This document shows, piece by piece, positions 21,593-23,122 of a stretch of DNA of 23,122 nucleotides. The translations under genes and the position numbers were made by a program. The notes beneath the pieces were generated by a model, which worked only from the letters and a program-made list of their open reading frames with translations, did no database searches and was not told where the DNA came from. The stretch is from a virus: positions 1 through 23,122 of IMG/VR virus record IMGVR_UViG_3300017734_000081, one strand, 5' to 3'. The number at the start of each line of letters is the position of its first letter. Position 1 is the stretch's first letter.

Positions 21593-22039
21593 ATGGGAAA
21601 CGCATACGCAAAAGAAGACCAAGGCGACTTAAATGTTTTTAACATTTCTACTAGTCGTTCGTCTAATTATAAAGACATTGACTTATTCTTCAAAGCGAAA
21701 GGAACAAGTGGTGATATATTTAAGAAAGAGAATGCAGCCGCAGTAAAACAAGCAATCAAAACTCTACTTCTAACAAATAGATTAGAGAAACCTTTTAATA
21801 ATGATTTTGGTGGAGATGTACAAGGTAGATTGTTTGGACTTGCAGTTGATAGTACCGCAAGTGAAATAAAAGACCAAATACTATTTAGTATAGCGAAGTA
21901 CGAACCCCGTGCAGAAGTATTGGATTTGATTGTCACACTTGACCCAGATAGAAATACATTACATGTAAATGTAGAATTTAAAGTAGTTAACACTGGTCAA
22001 ATTGTAGAGTTTTCTACAATAATCGAAAGGGTAAGGTAA
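21593..22039 (+). CDS. gp25: gp25 baseplate wedge protein
   Basis: The 148-residue protein is a gp25/GPW_gp25 family member: residues 43-60 form the KENAAAVKQAIKTLLLT helix, then NNDFGGDVQGRLFGL and YEPRAEVLDLIV. The EPR motif (Glu104-Arg106) is the family hallmark, placed at the sheath-contact surface in T4. gp25 connects gp6 and gp53 in the wedge core and starts sheath polymerisation. T4 gp25 has 132 aa. gp6 follows immediately. The ATG is 5 nt from TATAAATA. Confidence 0.9.
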   Translation: MGNAYAKEDQGDLNVFNISTSRSSNYKDIDLFFKAKGTSGDIFKKENAAAVKQAIKTLLLTNRLEKPFNNDFGGDVQGRLFGLAVDSTASEIKDQILFSIAKYEPRAEVLDLIVTLDPDRNTLHVNVEFKVVNTGQIVEFSTIIERVR

Positions 22040-22040
22040 T

Positions 22041-23122
22041 ATGGGAACAACAACAATTAAATCAACCGCATTAGATTTTCAAGCAATCAAGAATAATCTA
22101 AAAACATTTCTTGCACAGACAGACGAGTTTAGTGATTATAACTTTGAAGCATCTGGTCTTTCTAACATACTAGATGTCCTTGCGTATAACACACACTTCA
22201 ATGGATTGATTGCTAACTTTGCATTGAATGAGTCTTATCTTGGAAGTGCTCAGTTAAGAAGTTCTATAGTCTCACTTGCAGAAGGTATTGGTTATGTACC
22301 AGACTCTAAAAACTCTTCTCAGGGAGTTATTAATATGTCAATCAGTCTTGCGGGTGTTTCTGGTAGACCGAACAAAGTTACAATCCCAAGTGGTTTTAAA
22401 TTCAACTCAACGGTAGATGATATTGTTTATGAATTCCAAACCCAAGAAGATATATCCGCAACCGATGACGGTGCGGGTGCATATAAATTTGCTACAGCAG
22501 ACGGTAGTGAAAGTATTAAAGTATTTGAGGGGACTGCAACAACTAAAACCTTTTTAATTACTGGACAGACCGAAAACTTTGCATATATTATTCCAGACGA
22601 AAATATGGATATTGATACTGCAGTTGTTAAGAACTTTGAGACTGCAAGTGGAACAACCTTCTCAACCTTTACCGATTTAAGAAACGCAACCAGTTTGACA
22701 GAACTATCAAGAATTTATATACTTAGAGAAAGTCCAAACGGAAACTTTGAATTAAGTTTTGGAAACAAGACTACTTTAGGTATATCACCAGTTGCGGGAA
22801 ACAAGGTCACGGTTGACTATCTATCTGTAAAAGGTGGAGATGCTAATGGTGCAAAAATATTCGCACCACAACAACAAGTACAAGTAAATGGTGTTGGTTA
22901 TACGGTATCTGTTGCAACAGTATCTAATTCTTCGGGTGGTTCTGAAAAAGAAACAGTAGAGTCTATCAGAACTACTGCACCATTCCAGTATGCAACTCAA
23001 AACAGAGCTGTGACTGCAGATGACTATGCAACCCTAACAAAAAGAAACTTTAGTTCTTTAATCAAAGATATAAAAGCATTTGGTGGACAAGATGCACTTG
23101 AACCAGAATTCGGTGTAGTATT
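22041..23122 (+). CDS. gp6: gp6 baseplate wedge protein (N-terminal part)
   Basis: The frame starts at ATG 22041, 1 nt after the gp25 stop, with AAGG upstream, and runs off the right edge after 360 residues (T4 gp6 has 660). The N-terminus shows the gp6 pattern: DFQAIKNNLKTFLAQTDEF, FEASGLSNILDVLAYNTHFN and NESYLGSAQLRSSIVSLAEGIGY. Near the edge, APFQYATQNRAVTADDYATL matches the baseplate J-like part shared with other contractile systems. Two gp6 copies per wedge form the continuous ring of the baseplate core. Confidence 0.9.
   Translation, partial: MGTTTIKSTALDFQAIKNNLKTFLAQTDEFSDYNFEASGLSNILDVLAYNTHFNGLIANFALNESYLGSAQLRSSIVSLAEGIGYVPDSKNSSQGVINMSISLAGVSGRPNKVTIPSGFKFNSTVDDIVYEFQTQEDISATDDGAGAYKFATADGSESIKVFEGTATTKTFLITGQTENFAYIIPDENMDIDTAVVKNFETASGTTFSTFTDLRNATSLTELSRIYILRESPNGNFELSFGNKTTLGISPVAGNKVTVDYLSVKGGDANGAKIFAPQQQVQVNGVGYTVSVATVSNSSGGSEKETVESIRTTAPFQYATQNRAVTADDYATLTKRNFSSLIKDIKAFGGQDALEPEFGVV

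Overview
The window is a stretch of a lytic, tailed, T4-superfamily myovirus genome with a low G+C content (about one third by eye). It encodes a recognisable T4-type baseplate and hub module (gp4, gp48, gp53, gp27, a split gp5, gp25, gp6, gp54, gp26), the single-stranded DNA-binding protein gp32 and a probable gp33 late-transcription coactivator. Gene content, low G+C and a cysteine-free gp32 resemble marine T4-like phages of cyanobacteria and SAR11-type hosts. The host cannot be fixed from this sequence alone. No tRNA, rRNA, insertion sequence or CRISPR array was seen.

Layout. (1) 2-1207, + strand: the tail of a truncated gene, a staphylococcal-type nuclease and a Rossmann/glycosyltransferase-like protein, joined by ATGA-type overlaps. 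(2) 1176-3008, - strand: a cassette of four genes of unknown function behind T4-type late promoters. (3) 3073-8606, + strand: the early/middle region. It has small unknown genes, tiny membrane peptides, a SAM methyltransferase, a WYL_2/SH3-like protein, gp33, a 2-oxoglutarate/Fe(II) oxygenase and gp32. It is driven by five promoters that all match TTGACA-N17-TATAAT and is closed by a strong terminator after gp32. (4) 8659-12918, - strand: gp4, an unknown protein, gp54-like tube initiator, gp26 with a probable -1 frameshift extension, and a candidate tape measure. (5) 12961-23122, + strand: gp48, gp53, gp27, three genes that together correspond to the T4 gp5 spike/lysozyme, an unknown protein, gp25 and the start of gp6.

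How it fits together. Early genes use host-like sigma70 promoters. Late genes use the gp55/gp33-type TATAAATA element, and the window itself seems to encode gp33. The late genes build the baseplate wedge (gp53, gp25, gp6), the hub and spike (gp27, gp5-like parts) and the tube start (gp48, gp54), with gp4 for head completion.

Most interesting signals: a T_TTT_TTT slippery site fusing gp26 to a gp51-like tail just before the candidate tape measure; three late genes with TATAAATA exactly 5 nt before ATG and no Shine-Dalgarno, predicting leaderless late mRNAs; two late promoters facing each other with the same predicted start point between gp4 and gp48; a gp5 spike split over three genes with an apparently dead lysozyme domain and an added amidase; and complete absence of GATC in 23 kb.
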